Shown: positions 1 to 8,317, numbered from the stretch's first letter. The stretch: 46,391 nt of DNA from Methanobacteriota archaeon (GCA_012519255.1 JAAYQQ010000104.1:1-46391), one strand, 5' to 3'. Notes: generated from the letters alone by a model not told the origin. A program made the numbers and translations.

Positions 1-52
1 CCGCCTGTGTCGAGCTTGATTGTGAATTTACAATTAAAAGGTTTGTAGTGAC

Positions 53-307
53 TTACTTCACCGTTTCCAGCTGGCTTATTATATTCCAGATCTGCGTCCT
101 GCCGTGAAGCGGGATGTTCGGATCATTGGCCAGCTCGTCCAGTATGGATATAGCGCTGGCTGCCCTGACATCCATAGCATCAGTAGGATGGAGGAGGCGC
201 CCCTTGGCATCGGTTGCCCCCCGCCGGATATTTCGTGGGACCGAAGTATCCTCTGCCAACTGATCTAATACGTCCATTATTTGCTTGAGTTTGGTGTTGT
301 CTACCAT
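53..307 (-). CDS. UPF0147 family protein
   Basis: The 84-residue product has the length and pattern of the archaeal UPF0147 family: an all-helical small protein with a 'VLDQLAEDTSVPRNIRR' segment near the N-terminus and a second similar helix pair, 'ILDELANDPNIPLHGR', after residue 50. The two halves resemble an internal duplication of a helical hairpin. The start follows a strong SD (GGGAGGTG) and the gene ends with TAA. It lies 35 nt downstream of the Lrp-like gene on the same strand, so the two are probably co-transcribed. Function of the family is unknown; no catalytic residues or membrane segments are visible. Confidence 0.85.
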   Translation of the reverse strand: MVDNTKLKQIMDVLDQLAEDTSVPRNIRRGATDAKGRLLHPTDAMDVRAASAISILDELANDPNIPLHGRTQIWNIISQLETVK

Positions 308-342
308 AGTTCACACCTCCCGACGCTGCGGTAAAGGTATCT

Positions 343-702
343 TCACTTGTTGGTGCTGGCGGCCAGGGCGGGCTCAGCCTCGCTGCTGCACTCCCCGCCC
401 TCCTTGAAGGTCGTGACCACCATGGCGGTCTTCGATTCTTTCACGCCTGGAATAGAGGATATGGTTTCCACCAAGAACCTCTTGAGCTGAGGGTAGGTCT
501 GAAACTTCACCACGGCCACCAGATCGGTGTCTCCCGTGACGAGATACAGATTCTCTACATTGTCATGTTCAGAGATGGCCTCAGCTATCACGTCTGCATC
601 CTTGGTCTCCACCTTCATATGGATGATGGCAGCGACCTGCTCCTCTCCGAAATAAGAGGAGATGACTGAATCATACTCCGACCTCTCCTTGTTATGCATC
701 AT
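343..702 (-). CDS. Stand-alone Lrp/AsnC ligand-binding (RAM) domain protein
   Basis: Residues about 22-100 match the effector-binding alpha/beta sandwich of Lrp/AsnC regulators ('AAIIHMKVETKDADVIAEAI', then 'VTGDTDLVAVV', then 'ISSIPGVKESKT'). There is no N-terminal helix-turn-helix: only about 20 residues precede the domain. Such single-domain proteins bind amino acids or pair with full-length Lrp proteins; a DNA-binding role on its own is unlikely. A low-complexity Ala/Ser/Glu tail follows the domain. The second of two consecutive ATGs (699) is better spaced from the SD GAGGTG. UPF0147 follows on the same strand. The specific ligand cannot be read from the sequence. Confidence 0.85.
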   Translation of the reverse strand: MMHNKERSEYDSVISSYFGEEQVAAIIHMKVETKDADVIAEAISEHDNVENLYLVTGDTDLVAVVKFQTYPQLKRFLVETISSIPGVKESKTAMVVTTFKEGGECSSEAEPALAASTNK

Positions 703-787
703 AGCACCTCTTAAAGGGGTTTAGGAAGAGAAATACCATTAGGCTGATAGCCACATATGTTATTATGTATTAACTAGGGAAAAGGCC

Positions 788-955
788 TTAACCAGCAGTC
801 TCGAACTCTTCCTGGAGGTCAATGATCACCTGTTCGAGCACTTCCTCAAGTGCGGAACTGCGATACTCCCTTAGGCCACCTATCTCGCTCTGTACCTTGG
901 CTATATACTCGTTGTTATCTTTTATGAACTCAACGTTGCAGAGAGTCTCTTCCAT
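788..955 (-). CDS. Small helical hypothetical protein, 55 aa (absent from ORF track)
   Basis: The reverse strand encodes a 55-residue ORF starting 'MEETLCNVEFIKDNNEY' and ending 'LQEEFETAG' at TAA. A clean GAGGT SD lies 7 nt before the ATG, and a TATA-like CAATATATAGA lies about 60 nt upstream, so transcription and translation signals are both in place. The product is acidic and apparently helical (many Glu, Leu and Val; 'REYRSSALEEVLEQVIIDLQ'). It sits between rimI and the Lrp-domain gene, all leftward. It is below the length cut-off of the track, which instead lists a meaningless plus-strand ORF here. I recognise no family. A real gene is likely because start, SD and promoter agree. Confidence 0.6.
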   Translation of the reverse strand: MEETLCNVEFIKDNNEYIAKVQSEIGGLREYRSSALEEVLEQVIIDLQEEFETAG

Positions 956-975
956 CGTTCATACCTCGAGCCGTA

Positions 976-1024
976 CATCTGTGACAGATGACTGCAGGGC
1001 GAATACGACGATGTCTATATATTG
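976..1024 (-). promoter_or_regulatory. Promoter with 15-nt palindrome for the 55-aa gene
   Basis: On the minus strand a TATA box (CAATATATAGA, 1014-1024) is followed about 25-40 nt later by the perfect 6+3+6 inverted repeat CATCTG-TGA-CAGATG (976-990). The palindrome therefore falls at or just after the expected transcription start, a usual place for a repressor operator in archaea. No regulator is identified. Confidence 0.4.
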
Positions 1025-1073
1025 ATTTTCCCCGACCTTAACGCTATATGCTTCCTGGATAGAGCATAGGGCC

Positions 1074-1547
1074 TCAAACTCGCTCCAAAATCTTGTCCAT
1101 GAGATAGGCATCCCTCCTTCGGCCGTAGTAATCCTTCAAGATGCCCTGTAGCACGAATCCCCGGCGCAAATATAGATTCATAGCCGCGACGTTGATCACG
1201 CTTACCTGGAGCACCAGGCGCCTGTTGCCTCGTGCGAGGGCCCTCTCTTCTATCTCATCCATTAGTGCGGAGGCGATCCCGCGTCCCCGATACCTTGGAA
1301 GAACTCCAAGTGATATTATCTGCGTTCCTTCCTTGCCATGGCAAATAGCTGCTGAACCTAGCACCTCTCCCTCTTCGGCCAAGAGGACGGTGAAATAATC
1401 CTCTGCGAGCATACCCTCTAGAATCTCTCGGGAATACCTCTCCCTGTTGAAGCACGCCCTTTCTATGGCCATCACTATCTCTATATCTTCCAGACCTGCC
1501 TCGCGGATGCTCACGACCCCACCTATCGGAAGGCCGCGATATTTCAT
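1074..1547 (-). CDS. rimI: GNAT N-acetyltransferase, RimI / archaeal Ard1 type
   Basis: The 157-residue protein is a complete GNAT domain. The acetyl-CoA motif A is 'LGVLPRYRGRGIASALM' (R-x-x-G-x-G/A core, about residues 80-96), and motif B includes 'VINVAAMNLYLRRGF', typical of RimI/Ard1 enzymes that acetylate protein N-termini in archaea. Expected role: cytosolic alpha-N-acetylation of proteins. About twelve residues precede the domain proper ('VVSIREAGLEDI'), so a GTG start slightly downstream is possible. The gene is leftward and 118 nt upstream of the 55-aa gene, which seems to have its own promoter. Substrate range cannot be inferred. Confidence 0.85.
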   Translation of the reverse strand: MKYRGLPIGGVVSIREAGLEDIEIVMAIERACFNRERYSREILEGMLAEDYFTVLLAEEGEVLGSAAICHGKEGTQIISLGVLPRYRGRGIASALMDEIEERALARGNRRLVLQVSVINVAAMNLYLRRGFVLQGILKDYYGRRRDAYLMDKILERV

Positions 1548-1852
1548 TTACTCTATCGATAGGAGAAGTCGGCATGCCCATGGAGATCAACACTCAAAGG
1601 GGCCCAAGGCATCCACTCATTTTGCATGTCCGCGAGATAATCCTAAGAGCGAGAATCCCCGGCGATCATAGGCCGGTACCTCCCTGGCCGGATTACATCT
1701 CACAGACCTCATTCTGCGATGAGAAAACATCCGCGTCTTGCCCCCATAATAATGAATCTCGTGCAGGAGCGGTCTTGGACGAACGATGAGTGATGAGTCC
1801 CCAAGAAGATCTCAACACTGGCACGGTGCCCTCCGTGGACTCGGTCAAGAGT
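1548..1852. other. Intergenic stretch, about 305 nt, no gene seen
   Basis: This lies between rimI and the 3' end of the M20 peptidase gene. Plus-strand ORFs listed here (for example 1574..1789) have no family-like pattern or SD and read as shadows. It must hold the rimI promoter and the peptidase 3' end, but I could not point to a convincing TATA box or terminator hairpin. Confidence 0.5.
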
Positions 1853-2899
1853 TTATTCTAGAGCATACTTGGCGATGTGGATCAACAGATCATACATCCC
1901 CTCAAGCTCCCCTATCTCGACGAACTCATCGGGGGCATGTGCAAGCGGAGGATCTCCGGGACCACAGATGCATATCCGTGGATTCACGGCGGCATACTTG
2001 GGCGCTTCTGTGGCGTAGGGCACAACCACGGGCTCGGTGCCCAGGAAGCGCGTTAGTTCGGCCACGATAGGGGAGGAAGCATCGAACTCGAACGCCTCAA
2101 CAGTGTGATCAACGTTCATGGTATACGACTCGCCTCGTAGCTGGTTAAGGATTATATTGTGAATGTCCAGAGGGGTCTGAGGGAGTGGGAAGCGCACGTC
2201 TACCTCCATGGTGCAGCGGTCCGCTACCACATTGTTCTTGATGCCTCCCTGGATGGTGGAGAAGCAGAGAGTTATGTCGGTGGGTCGCTGGGAGGACGTC
2301 TCAGCGAGGTCAAGGAGCCGGTCCATGCAGTAGTGCATCTTGAGGATGGCATTCTCTCCCAACCAGGGCTGGCTGGAGTGGACGGCCTTTCCATGTGTGG
2401 TCAGTCGGAACCGGAAGATCCCCTTCTCGCGGTATGCCGGACACAGGCCGGTAGGTTCCCCAATAATGATACCTTTGGCCTGGCGAACAGCCTCCTCCCT
2501 TATGAGGGCCGCTACCCCATTCATTTGCTCCTCTTCGTCAGTGGTAAATGCCACCGCCACCGGGACCTCTTCTTGAACGAGGGTCCCGGCCGCTTCGATC
2601 ATGGCAGCGCAAGCGCCTTTCATATCGGCGGCACCGCGACCATAGATGCGCGACCCCGCCCTCTCGCCCTGCGCCTTGGTCCATCCAGAACCTATGGGCA
2701 CGGTGTCTAGATGGCCGGAGAAGAGCATCCCCCTCTCATGTCCATAGGTCGCGAGTAAGGCAGGCGTCTCCTTGGGACCAACCACCTTAACATCGAGGCC
2801 CGCCTCAGAGAGCCGATTTCTAACGTAGGAGAGGATAGGTGTGGGATCATGGTTGAGATCGCTCTCTATGGCCATGAGGTCCATTAGAGTGGAGACCAC
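1853..2899 (-). CDS. M20 family metallopeptidase / amidohydrolase (ArgE/DapE/CPG2-like)
   Basis: The product (348 aa) has the ordered M20 zinc motifs: 'SGHLDTVPIG' (zinc His plus catalytic Asp, about residue 80), 'YGRGAADMKGA' (bridging Asp, about 110), 'TTDEEEQMNG' (catalytic Glu-Glu, about 138) and 'GEPTGL', then the dimerisation lid and a last histidine in 'PPLAHAPDEFV'. It should hydrolyse an acylated amino acid or peptide in the cytosol (succinyl-DAP desuccinylase, acetylornithine or acetyl-lysine deacetylase, or dipeptidase); the substrate cannot be chosen from motifs alone. It starts at GTG only 16 nt after the gcvT stop, so the two are probably one transcript. The frame stays open upstream, and ATG codons occur at residues 6 and 9. 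Confidence 0.85.
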   Translation of the reverse strand: MVSTLMDLMAIESDLNHDPTPILSYVRNRLSEAGLDVKVVGPKETPALLATYGHERGMLFSGHLDTVPIGSGWTKAQGERAGSRIYGRGAADMKGACAAMIEAAGTLVQEEVPVAVAFTTDEEEQMNGVAALIREEAVRQAKGIIIGEPTGLCPAYREKGIFRFRLTTHGKAVHSSQPWLGENAILKMHYCMDRLLDLAETSSQRPTDITLCFSTIQGGIKNNVVADRCTMEVDVRFPLPQTPLDIHNIILNQLRGESYTMNVDHTVEAFEFDASSPIVAELTRFLGTEPVVVPYATEAPKYAAVNPRICICGPGDPPLAHAPDEFVEIGELEGMYDLLIHIAKYALE

Positions 2900-2915
2900 A
2901 TCCTCTTTCAGCCCC

Positions 2916-4049
2916 TCACCCCTTCTTGATGAACGGGGGCGTTACTATCTTCGCCCCTACCCAGCTATTCCTTAAGCCTATCTCTACTTCCTTCCCCTCT
3001 ATAGCATAGTCTGCAGTGACATATCCCAGGGCTATGCCTCGATTTAGAATGGGAGATAGTGTCCCCGAGGTGACCTTGCCAATAATTTTGCCATCTGCTC
3101 GTATTGGATGGCCCTGGCGTGGTATTCTTCTACCCATAAGCTCAATCCCCACCAGTCGGGGAAATGATCCTTCCTTCTGCCTAAGAAGGGCCTCCCGGCC
3201 AACGAAGGCGTGGTCCCACTTGATGATCCATCCAGGGCCAGTCTCCAGGGGAGTCTGGGCGCCATCGAAGTCGGTGCCAGATAGCAGAAAACCCATCTCC
3301 AGTCGGAGGAGGTCCCTCGCTCCCAGCCCGCATGGCGTGATGCAATCCACTTTGCCCGCGGCCATGAGCGCGTCCCAGATTGGCACGGCCACGGCGGCGT
3401 CTACCAAGATCTCGAATCCATCCTCGCCGGTGTAGCCACTTCTGGTAACATAGGCGAGCACCCCTTCAGAGGGAGGCGACACGTCTATTATATCGGCGAG
3501 GAAGGCTCCACCCTCCGGGGCCTCCACGTTAAGCACCATGAACGCCCCATGCATCCTTCTCAACCCCGCCACGTCCGCATCGGTGAGCCGTTGCAGGATA
3601 GCCGCTGAACGAGGTCCCTGAAGGGCCATGCAGGCAAGGCGCTCCGAGACGTTTATGACCCTGGCGTCAACATGTTCCTCGATCCATTGGCATATCTTTG
3701 GAGTGGTTGAGGCGTTGGGTATCTGAAGATACGTGCCGGGGAGTATTTGGAAAGTGATGACATCATCCTGGGTCCTTCCCTGTTCGTCGAGAATGTGGGC
3801 GTAGAGGCCCCTGCCCACGGAAAGTCCTTTAATGTCGTTGGTGAGAATGCCACGAAGCCCCTCCTCAGCTCCTTCTCCCTGGATGATTATATCTCCCATG
3901 TGAGATATGTCGAACAGTCCTGCTGCGTTCCGTACCGCCCGGTGTTCTTTAAGGATACTGGTATACTGTACAGGCATCTCCCACCCCGCGAAGTCGATCA
4001 TACGCGCGGATAAGGCAAGGTGGGTGGAGTATAGAGGGGTCCGCTTCAT
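2916..4049 (-). CDS. gcvT: Glycine cleavage system T protein (aminomethyltransferase)
   Basis: The 377-residue product is a full-length T protein: 'MKRTPLYSTHLALSARMIDFAGWEMPVQY' start, 'GLFDISHMGDI' folate-site region, 'YTGEDGFEI' and 'GLGARDLLRLE' further on, and a C-terminal barrel ending '..VGAKIVTPPFIKKG'. It transfers the aminomethyl carbon from H-protein lipoyl to tetrahydrofolate, giving methylene-folate and ammonia. The ORF track extends 82 codons upstream to 4295, but that part overlaps the opposite-strand aldehyde dehydrogenase and has no family similarity, so I place the start at ATG 4049. No gcvH or gcvP is in the window. The pterin in this organism could be folate or an archaeal analogue. 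Confidence 0.92.
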   Translation of the reverse strand: MKRTPLYSTHLALSARMIDFAGWEMPVQYTSILKEHRAVRNAAGLFDISHMGDIIIQGEGAEEGLRGILTNDIKGLSVGRGLYAHILDEQGRTQDDVITFQILPGTYLQIPNASTTPKICQWIEEHVDARVINVSERLACMALQGPRSAAILQRLTDADVAGLRRMHGAFMVLNVEAPEGGAFLADIIDVSPPSEGVLAYVTRSGYTGEDGFEILVDAAVAVPIWDALMAAGKVDCITPCGLGARDLLRLEMGFLLSGTDFDGAQTPLETGPGWIIKWDHAFVGREALLRQKEGSFPRLVGIELMGRRIPRQGHPIRADGKIIGKVTSGTLSPILNRGIALGYVTADYAIEGKEVEIGLRNSWVGAKIVTPPFIKKG

Positions 4050-4113
4050 TGGGCCCGAGTAGCTCTCCGGGTGTCTAAAAGGATTTCGACGACATCCAGG
4101 GGGCGGCGAGGTT

Positions 4114-5520
4114 GTGAAATATGGCCTTGGCGATGTCGATTCCATGACCGTCCGCAGCATAAGCCCTCTTGACGGGACCCTGATCGAGGAACTGAATGAG
4201 ACCACCCCTGCTGAATTGAAGGAGGCCTTGGGACGGGCCAGAAGCGCCCAGCAGGAGTGGTATCGTGGCACCTCCCGACAGGAGCGCATTGACATGCTGC
4301 GAGAGCTGGGTAAAACATGTCAGGGGGCTCAGGAAGAAATGGTCGACCTGATCCATAGAGAATGCGGCTTCCCCAAGGCGGCCATCGCCGCCTCCTATAA
4401 GGGTGCGGTCAATGGCATCGAGCACTATGTCCAGGAGTATGAAGGCTGGAGCGAGGACTTCCCGCTGAACCCGAAGTCCTGGAAGGACACCACTGCACGC
4501 GTGGAGCGGGTGCCGCATGGAGTCATCGGGCAGATCGGCGTATGGAATTTTCCCTTCTGGCAGACAATGATCTCTGCCATTCCTGGGCTTCTCACGGGCA
4601 ACGCCTTCGTCTTCAAGCCCTCCGAGTTCTCCACACTCTCTGGGCTTAGGGCGGCTCAACTCATTGCTGAGGCCGGCTATCCCCAGGATATCTATCCGGC
4701 GGTGGTAGGCGGCCCGGAGCTTGGCCGGGCAATGGTAGTCGAGGACTTCGATGCCCTAGTGTTCACAGGGAGTATGGCAACGGGCAAGGACGTCGTTCGC
4801 CGCGCGGGCATCAAGCCGCTCATTCTAGAGCTGTCGGGAAACGACGCTGCCATCGTACGCGCCGACGCAGACCTGGACATGGCTGCGCGGGGCATTGCAA
4901 CTGGAACCTTCTCCCGGGAGGGACAGATATGCATCCGCATCAAGCGCGTCTTCGCACATAGGGACATCGCCGACGAATTCACCGAGCGGCTGTTGGACGT
5001 GGCATCTAGGATAGGCCCCAAAGATATCGGACCGCTCATCCGTGAGGAGGCCAGGGATAGGGTCCATGCCGTTGTCGAGGATGCCGTCGCCAATGGAGCC
5101 AGGCTGCTCCTGGGTGGCAAGAAGGCGGAAGGGCCAGGCTTTTTCTATGAGCCAACGGTGCTGGCGGTGCCCAATCAGGACCTTGAGGTGGTGCGGGAAG
5201 AAACATTTGGCCCTGTATGCCCCATTCAGACGGTACAGGATGACGAGGAGGCGCTCCGCCTGGCCAATCAAACACCTTATGGCCTTGGGGCCACAATATG
5301 GACGCAGGACTGGCAGGCCGGTGAAGAACTCGCCTCCCGTCTAGAGGTTGGTAATGTGTGGATCAATGACTGTGTCCGCACCCTGCCCTGCGGAGAGCTC
5401 TTCCAGGGATGGAAGCAGAGCAGCATCCCCTCGGCACAGAGGAGGCTGGAGATGTTTGTGAAGAAGCGTACGGTGATCACACACCATACCTGTGAGCCCC
5501 GGCCATCCTGGTTCGCCTAG
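4114..5520 (+). CDS. Aldehyde dehydrogenase superfamily (NAD(P)-dependent)
   Basis: The 468-residue product carries the family signature motifs in order: 'GVIGQIGVWNFPFW' (about 138), 'FKPSEFS', 'FTGSMATGK', 'LELSGNDAAIV' with the general-base Glu, 'SREGQICIRIKRV' with the catalytic Cys (about 274), 'EETFGPVCPI', 'TPYGLGATIWT' and 'GNVWIND'. It should oxidise an aldehyde to the acid in the cytosol; the substrate is unresolved (succinate-semialdehyde, lactaldehyde and glyceraldehyde dehydrogenases share these motifs). The start may be GTG 4114 or ATG 4144; neither has a strong SD. The gene ends in TAG with an in-frame TGA eight codons later. It is divergent from gcvT with a 64-nt gap. Confidence 0.9.
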   Translation: MKYGLGDVDSMTVRSISPLDGTLIEELNETTPAELKEALGRARSAQQEWYRGTSRQERIDMLRELGKTCQGAQEEMVDLIHRECGFPKAAIAASYKGAVNGIEHYVQEYEGWSEDFPLNPKSWKDTTARVERVPHGVIGQIGVWNFPFWQTMISAIPGLLTGNAFVFKPSEFSTLSGLRAAQLIAEAGYPQDIYPAVVGGPELGRAMVVEDFDALVFTGSMATGKDVVRRAGIKPLILELSGNDAAIVRADADLDMAARGIATGTFSREGQICIRIKRVFAHRDIADEFTERLLDVASRIGPKDIGPLIREEARDRVHAVVEDAVANGARLLLGGKKAEGPGFFYEPTVLAVPNQDLEVVREETFGPVCPIQTVQDDEEALRLANQTPYGLGATIWTQDWQAGEELASRLEVGNVWINDCVRTLPCGELFQGWKQSSIPSAQRRLEMFVKKRTVITHHTCEPRPSWFA

Positions 5521-5558
5521 GGCGAATCCTCCCTCGGCGAATGATCCATGAGCAGTCT

Positions 5559-6746
5559 TCAGGACTCTTCGTCGGCCTCTCCCGACAGGATGTCCTCCAG
5601 CATCTCCCTCAGCACCTTGACAGGAATGTCTGGGATGGAGATGTAGGTGGTACGGCCTCCCGATGGATCGCCCGAGACCTTGGTCTCCAGCAAACCCTCG
5701 TTAGATATTGACCGAAGGTAGGCCCAGAATTGCGTATGCCCCCTGGCCCTCTGCCCATATTCCTCGGCAGCCACCCTATATGTCTTTTCAACGTCCCCGG
5801 TGGTCACATAGGCGTGGTCCTTAAGTGCCCTGGCCGTGGCCAATAGGACCAGGCGCCGCTGTAGGTCCAGGCTCTCCACCTTCGACCGCGTGACCACGCT
5901 ATACGTAAGGGCCTTGGCCGAACGTACGTTCTCGGCAGTCACTTGCTCTCCCCGCTCCTCTTCAGCCAGCATGCCTGCCTTCTCAAGGATCTCGATGGCA
6001 AAGCGAGCATCCCCGAACTCGGCGGAGATGTCGGCGATCAGGTCTATAACGTCTTCTTGCACAACGCTGGGGAAGAAGGCCAGCTTCACACGGTCGGCCA
6101 CAATGTCCCTTAGTTCGGCAGCATTATAGCGGTCGAAACGAATGGTATTGGCCCTCCGGAACGTGGACATGGAGGCAGGATCGAGTTTGTCCAGCAGATA
6201 TTTCTGGGAGATCATGATGAGCGAAAGGGAGGCCTGTCCGCCGATCTTTTCTTCGTCAAATCGGGATAAATGGTAGATCAGGTCTCCTGCGCCCTTGCGC
6301 AGCAACACATCCGCCTCATCCAGCACCACTACCAGATGTACCTTGCAACTCTCCAGGTGCCTGCGCAGCACCCGCAACATCTCCGCTATGCTAAACCCTC
6401 GGTCGGGGAAGCCTTCGTCAAAATAGTTGATCAGACGAAGGAGCACCGCTGACTCGGTGTTACGTTGGCGACAGTTCACCACTATGAAGTCTATGGGTCG
6501 GCCTTTGGCGCTCCCCTCCTTGACGAGATCCAGGCAGAACCTTTTGGACGTGGCTGTCTTGCCAGTGCCTACGCTGCCGATGAGCAGGGCTGTCTGAGAG
6601 ACCCTGTTCTCGAGCACGGGACGGAAGATCATGTATAGTCTTCTCATCTGCCGCTCCCGGTGAACCAGTCTCTCGGGCACATAGTCAAAGGATAGCTTGG
6701 AGGGGTCCTTCAAGATCCTTGGAGCTGCTCCATATCGTCCTGTCAC
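5559..6746 (-). CDS. cdc6: Orc1/Cdc6 replication initiator
   Basis: This is an AAA+ ATPase with a winged-helix C-terminus (395 aa from GTG 6746). Visible are Walker A 'GSVGTGKTATSK' (about residues 56-67), Walker B 'LVVVLDEADVLL', sensor 1 'LIMISQ', sensor 2 'FGDARFAIEIL' and a C-terminal winged helix about residues 300-375. It binds replication origins and loads MCM. The track starts at TTG 6776, but GTG 6746 overlaps the upstream stop as GTGA and has a GGTGAG SD six nt before it, so I prefer the shorter form. The gene is translationally coupled to the NIF3-like gene. No strong origin-recognition repeats were seen around it. The 3' end faces the aldehyde dehydrogenase, 38 nt apart. Confidence 0.93.
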   Translation of the reverse strand: MTGRYGAAPRILKDPSKLSFDYVPERLVHRERQMRRLYMIFRPVLENRVSQTALLIGSVGTGKTATSKRFCLDLVKEGSAKGRPIDFIVVNCRQRNTESAVLLRLINYFDEGFPDRGFSIAEMLRVLRRHLESCKVHLVVVLDEADVLLRKGAGDLIYHLSRFDEEKIGGQASLSLIMISQKYLLDKLDPASMSTFRRANTIRFDRYNAAELRDIVADRVKLAFFPSVVQEDVIDLIADISAEFGDARFAIEILEKAGMLAEEERGEQVTAENVRSAKALTYSVVTRSKVESLDLQRRLVLLATARALKDHAYVTTGDVEKTYRVAAEEYGQRARGHTQFWAYLRSISNEGLLETKVSGDPSGGRTTYISIPDIPVKVLREMLEDILSGEADEES

Positions 6747-7696
6747 TTGCGTCTCACCCTGATGAATCCGGAGCAAGGAATAATGGTGATGCCATGCTCT
6801 TCAAACTTGTCTGCAATGAGGTTGGTCCCAAGGGAGTCAGATGCCATGTGGCTTGCGACCACTATATTGATGTGATGCTTTTTCGCCTCTTCTATGTGAC
6901 TTTTAGGAACGTGCATGCACACCACAGTACCTGTTCCAGCCCGGGCAAGGTATTCGTATACATCCTTGGATGAGGATGTGCCACCTGCGAACTTGACCGC
7001 AATGGCCCCTGCTCGTCTGTTCTTATCCCCAGCGAAGACCTCAGGAGGATTGCACTCCCTTGCCATGGCCTGATATTCTGGCAGGGCCAGGAGCGCCTCT
7101 ATGACATCTCGTACCCGTGTTGGTGATTCTCTCTCCAGGTGTTCCTCCATGAATCGCTGGCCGAGCAGGTCAGCTGGCTGGTGCAGGCACATGAGGGGAA
7201 TGTCCAGCAGGGCAGCGGCATCTCTGACCCGGGCGTGGTTGGCTGCATGGCTAGAGTGCATGACCTCCTGTGCCCGCGGACCAACGAGGCACTCGGCGGT
7301 TGTGATAGGCACACCCCAACTTTCCATCATATCCTCTTGGACATCCATCACCCTGTGAAGGCTGGCCCCCGCCCTCCCTCGAGGATGGTGGCCGATGACC
7401 GCATCTATCTGTCGCCCCTTCTCCCGCAACCGATCAGCCAACAACAGTTCTGGCGTGTTTATGTCGATGCCCCACATTATTGACCTCACTTCGGTGTTGG
7501 GATCTCCGTGGACAATGCGGCTGTCTGCGTAGGGGTTCCACAGAGCATCAGCATCGAACAACTTCTCTTTCTCCCCCTCTAGCCGGTCGTGGACCTGTTT
7601 GGCCTGCTCCAACAGCTCACTCATCTCGGCCCCCTGGCGGGGATCCGCGGCCATCCCTTCCTGTATTGCTAATCGGTATAGGTCAATTAATTGCAT
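6743..7696 (-). CDS. NIF3-like (NGG1p-interacting factor) metal-binding protein
   Basis: The 317-residue protein has the bipartite pattern of NIF3/DUF34 proteins: a central 'VIGHHPRGRAG' metal-ligand His pair (about residue 102) and a C-terminal 'INIVVASHMASDSLG' with another ligand His, followed by a 'NLIADKFEEHGI' helix. The N-terminal about 60 residues are helical and specific to a longer archaeal/bacterial subgroup. Members bind two metal ions; the enzymatic role is not established, and GTP cyclohydrolase I-type 2 annotations are not reliable. The gene overlaps cdc6 by four nt (GTGA), so the two are made from the same mRNA. Such coupling to a replication initiator is unusual but does not define function. 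Confidence 0.75.
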   Translation of the reverse strand: MQLIDLYRLAIQEGMAADPRQGAEMSELLEQAKQVHDRLEGEKEKLFDADALWNPYADSRIVHGDPNTEVRSIMWGIDINTPELLLADRLREKGRQIDAVIGHHPRGRAGASLHRVMDVQEDMMESWGVPITTAECLVGPRAQEVMHSSHAANHARVRDAAALLDIPLMCLHQPADLLGQRFMEEHLERESPTRVRDVIEALLALPEYQAMARECNPPEVFAGDKNRRAGAIAVKFAGGTSSSKDVYEYLARAGTGTVVCMHVPKSHIEEAKKHHINIVVASHMASDSLGTNLIADKFEEHGITIIPCSGFIRVRRK

Positions 7697-7710
7697 ATGA
7701 GCCAGCGAAC

Positions 7711-7752
7711 CCCCTATAGAGACTTAAACCTCCCGCAAATCTCGAATAGGGG
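7711..7752. promoter_or_regulatory. Inverted repeat in divergent intergenic region
   Basis: The gap between the NIF3-like/cdc6 pair and the rightward 115-aa gene contains CCCCTAT (7711-7717) and its exact complement ATAGGGG (7746-7752), 28 nt apart. It could be a shared operator for the divergent promoters. A weak origin element near cdc6 is a less likely reading because no longer repeats or clear AT-rich unwinding segment accompany it. Confidence 0.3.
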
Positions 7753-7773
7753 ATACTCGCAACCTCTCTCCCA

Positions 7774-8121
7774 ATGAACGACGTAGCATACGACATATCC
7801 TCTATTGTGAGAAATTCTCTCAACGCTCTAAAGGTGGAGGACTTGGTGATAGAGGCGCTCCGTGACCTGATGAAGGACGAAATCAAGCGACACATCCGGA
7901 ATAAACTGGAACGGGACACTCAGCTTCAAGCAGAGATACGTGCCGCCATCACCGAGCTGCTGGAGGCCAAGGTCCGCGAGACATATGCCCTGGTAAGGAT
8001 TGGAAAATGCGGAGCCGAGCTGGGCATATCGATGGTGCCAGATGAGATGAAGAAACGTATCGAGAAGGATATCGCCGATCTCCTGGAGAGAGAGGTAGAG
8101 CGAATGATAGAGGAGCTTTGA
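7774..8121 (+). CDS. Helical hypothetical protein, 115 aa
   Basis: The sequence is almost entirely helical, with heptad-like Leu/Ile/Val spacing and many Glu, Lys and Arg ('LVIEALRDLMKDEIKRHIRNK', 'KKRIEKDIADLLEREVERMIEEL'), suggesting coiled-coil oligomerisation. A short non-helical centre ('YALVRIGKCGAELGISMVPDE') holds the only cysteine. No signal peptide or membrane segment is visible. It is transcribed rightward, alone, divergent from NIF3-like/cdc6, and ends in TGA before a terminator region shared with the converging L12 operon. I do not recognise a family. Codon pattern and amino-acid composition look like a real gene. Confidence 0.65.
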   Translation: MNDVAYDISSIVRNSLNALKVEDLVIEALRDLMKDEIKRHIRNKLERDTQLQAEIRAAITELLEAKVRETYALVRIGKCGAELGISMVPDEMKKRIEKDIADLLEREVERMIEEL

Positions 8122-8202
8122 GCCCAAGCATCGATGAGCTAAATGACAGATTCCCTCCAGTGCCGAGGTCATACTGCACAGTCCAGTATTCTCAATACAT
8201 TA

Positions 8203-8228
8203 GGTATAAAAATTAAAAGTAAAGGGAA
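8203..8228 (-). terminator. T-rich terminator of the L1-P0-P1 operon
   Basis: About 90 nt downstream of the L12/P1 stop, the minus-strand transcript reads CCCTTTACTTTTAATTTTTA, the U-rich type of intrinsic terminator used by archaeal RNA polymerase. No strong hairpin is needed or seen. Confidence 0.55.
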
Positions 8229-8317
8229 AGGGGTTGGAAGGTGGGCACAAGGCCCGTTGAGATAGGCCGGCGGGATAAAGGCGAAGACCTTTTCCAGGAC
8301 CCGCTGCAAGCGTCTGT

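Noticed and set aside
1574-1789. 71-aa plus-strand ORF in the rimI/M20 gap
   Set aside because: No SD, no family-like pattern and shadow-type composition.
2916-4295. 459-aa version of GcvT with an 83-residue leader
   Set aside because: The extra part is the complement of the aldehyde dehydrogenase N-terminus and has no T-protein similarity; ATG 4049 begins the family sequence.
7711-7752. Replication origin next to cdc6
   Set aside because: Only one short dyad is present; no set of origin-recognition boxes or long AT-rich unwinding element was found.
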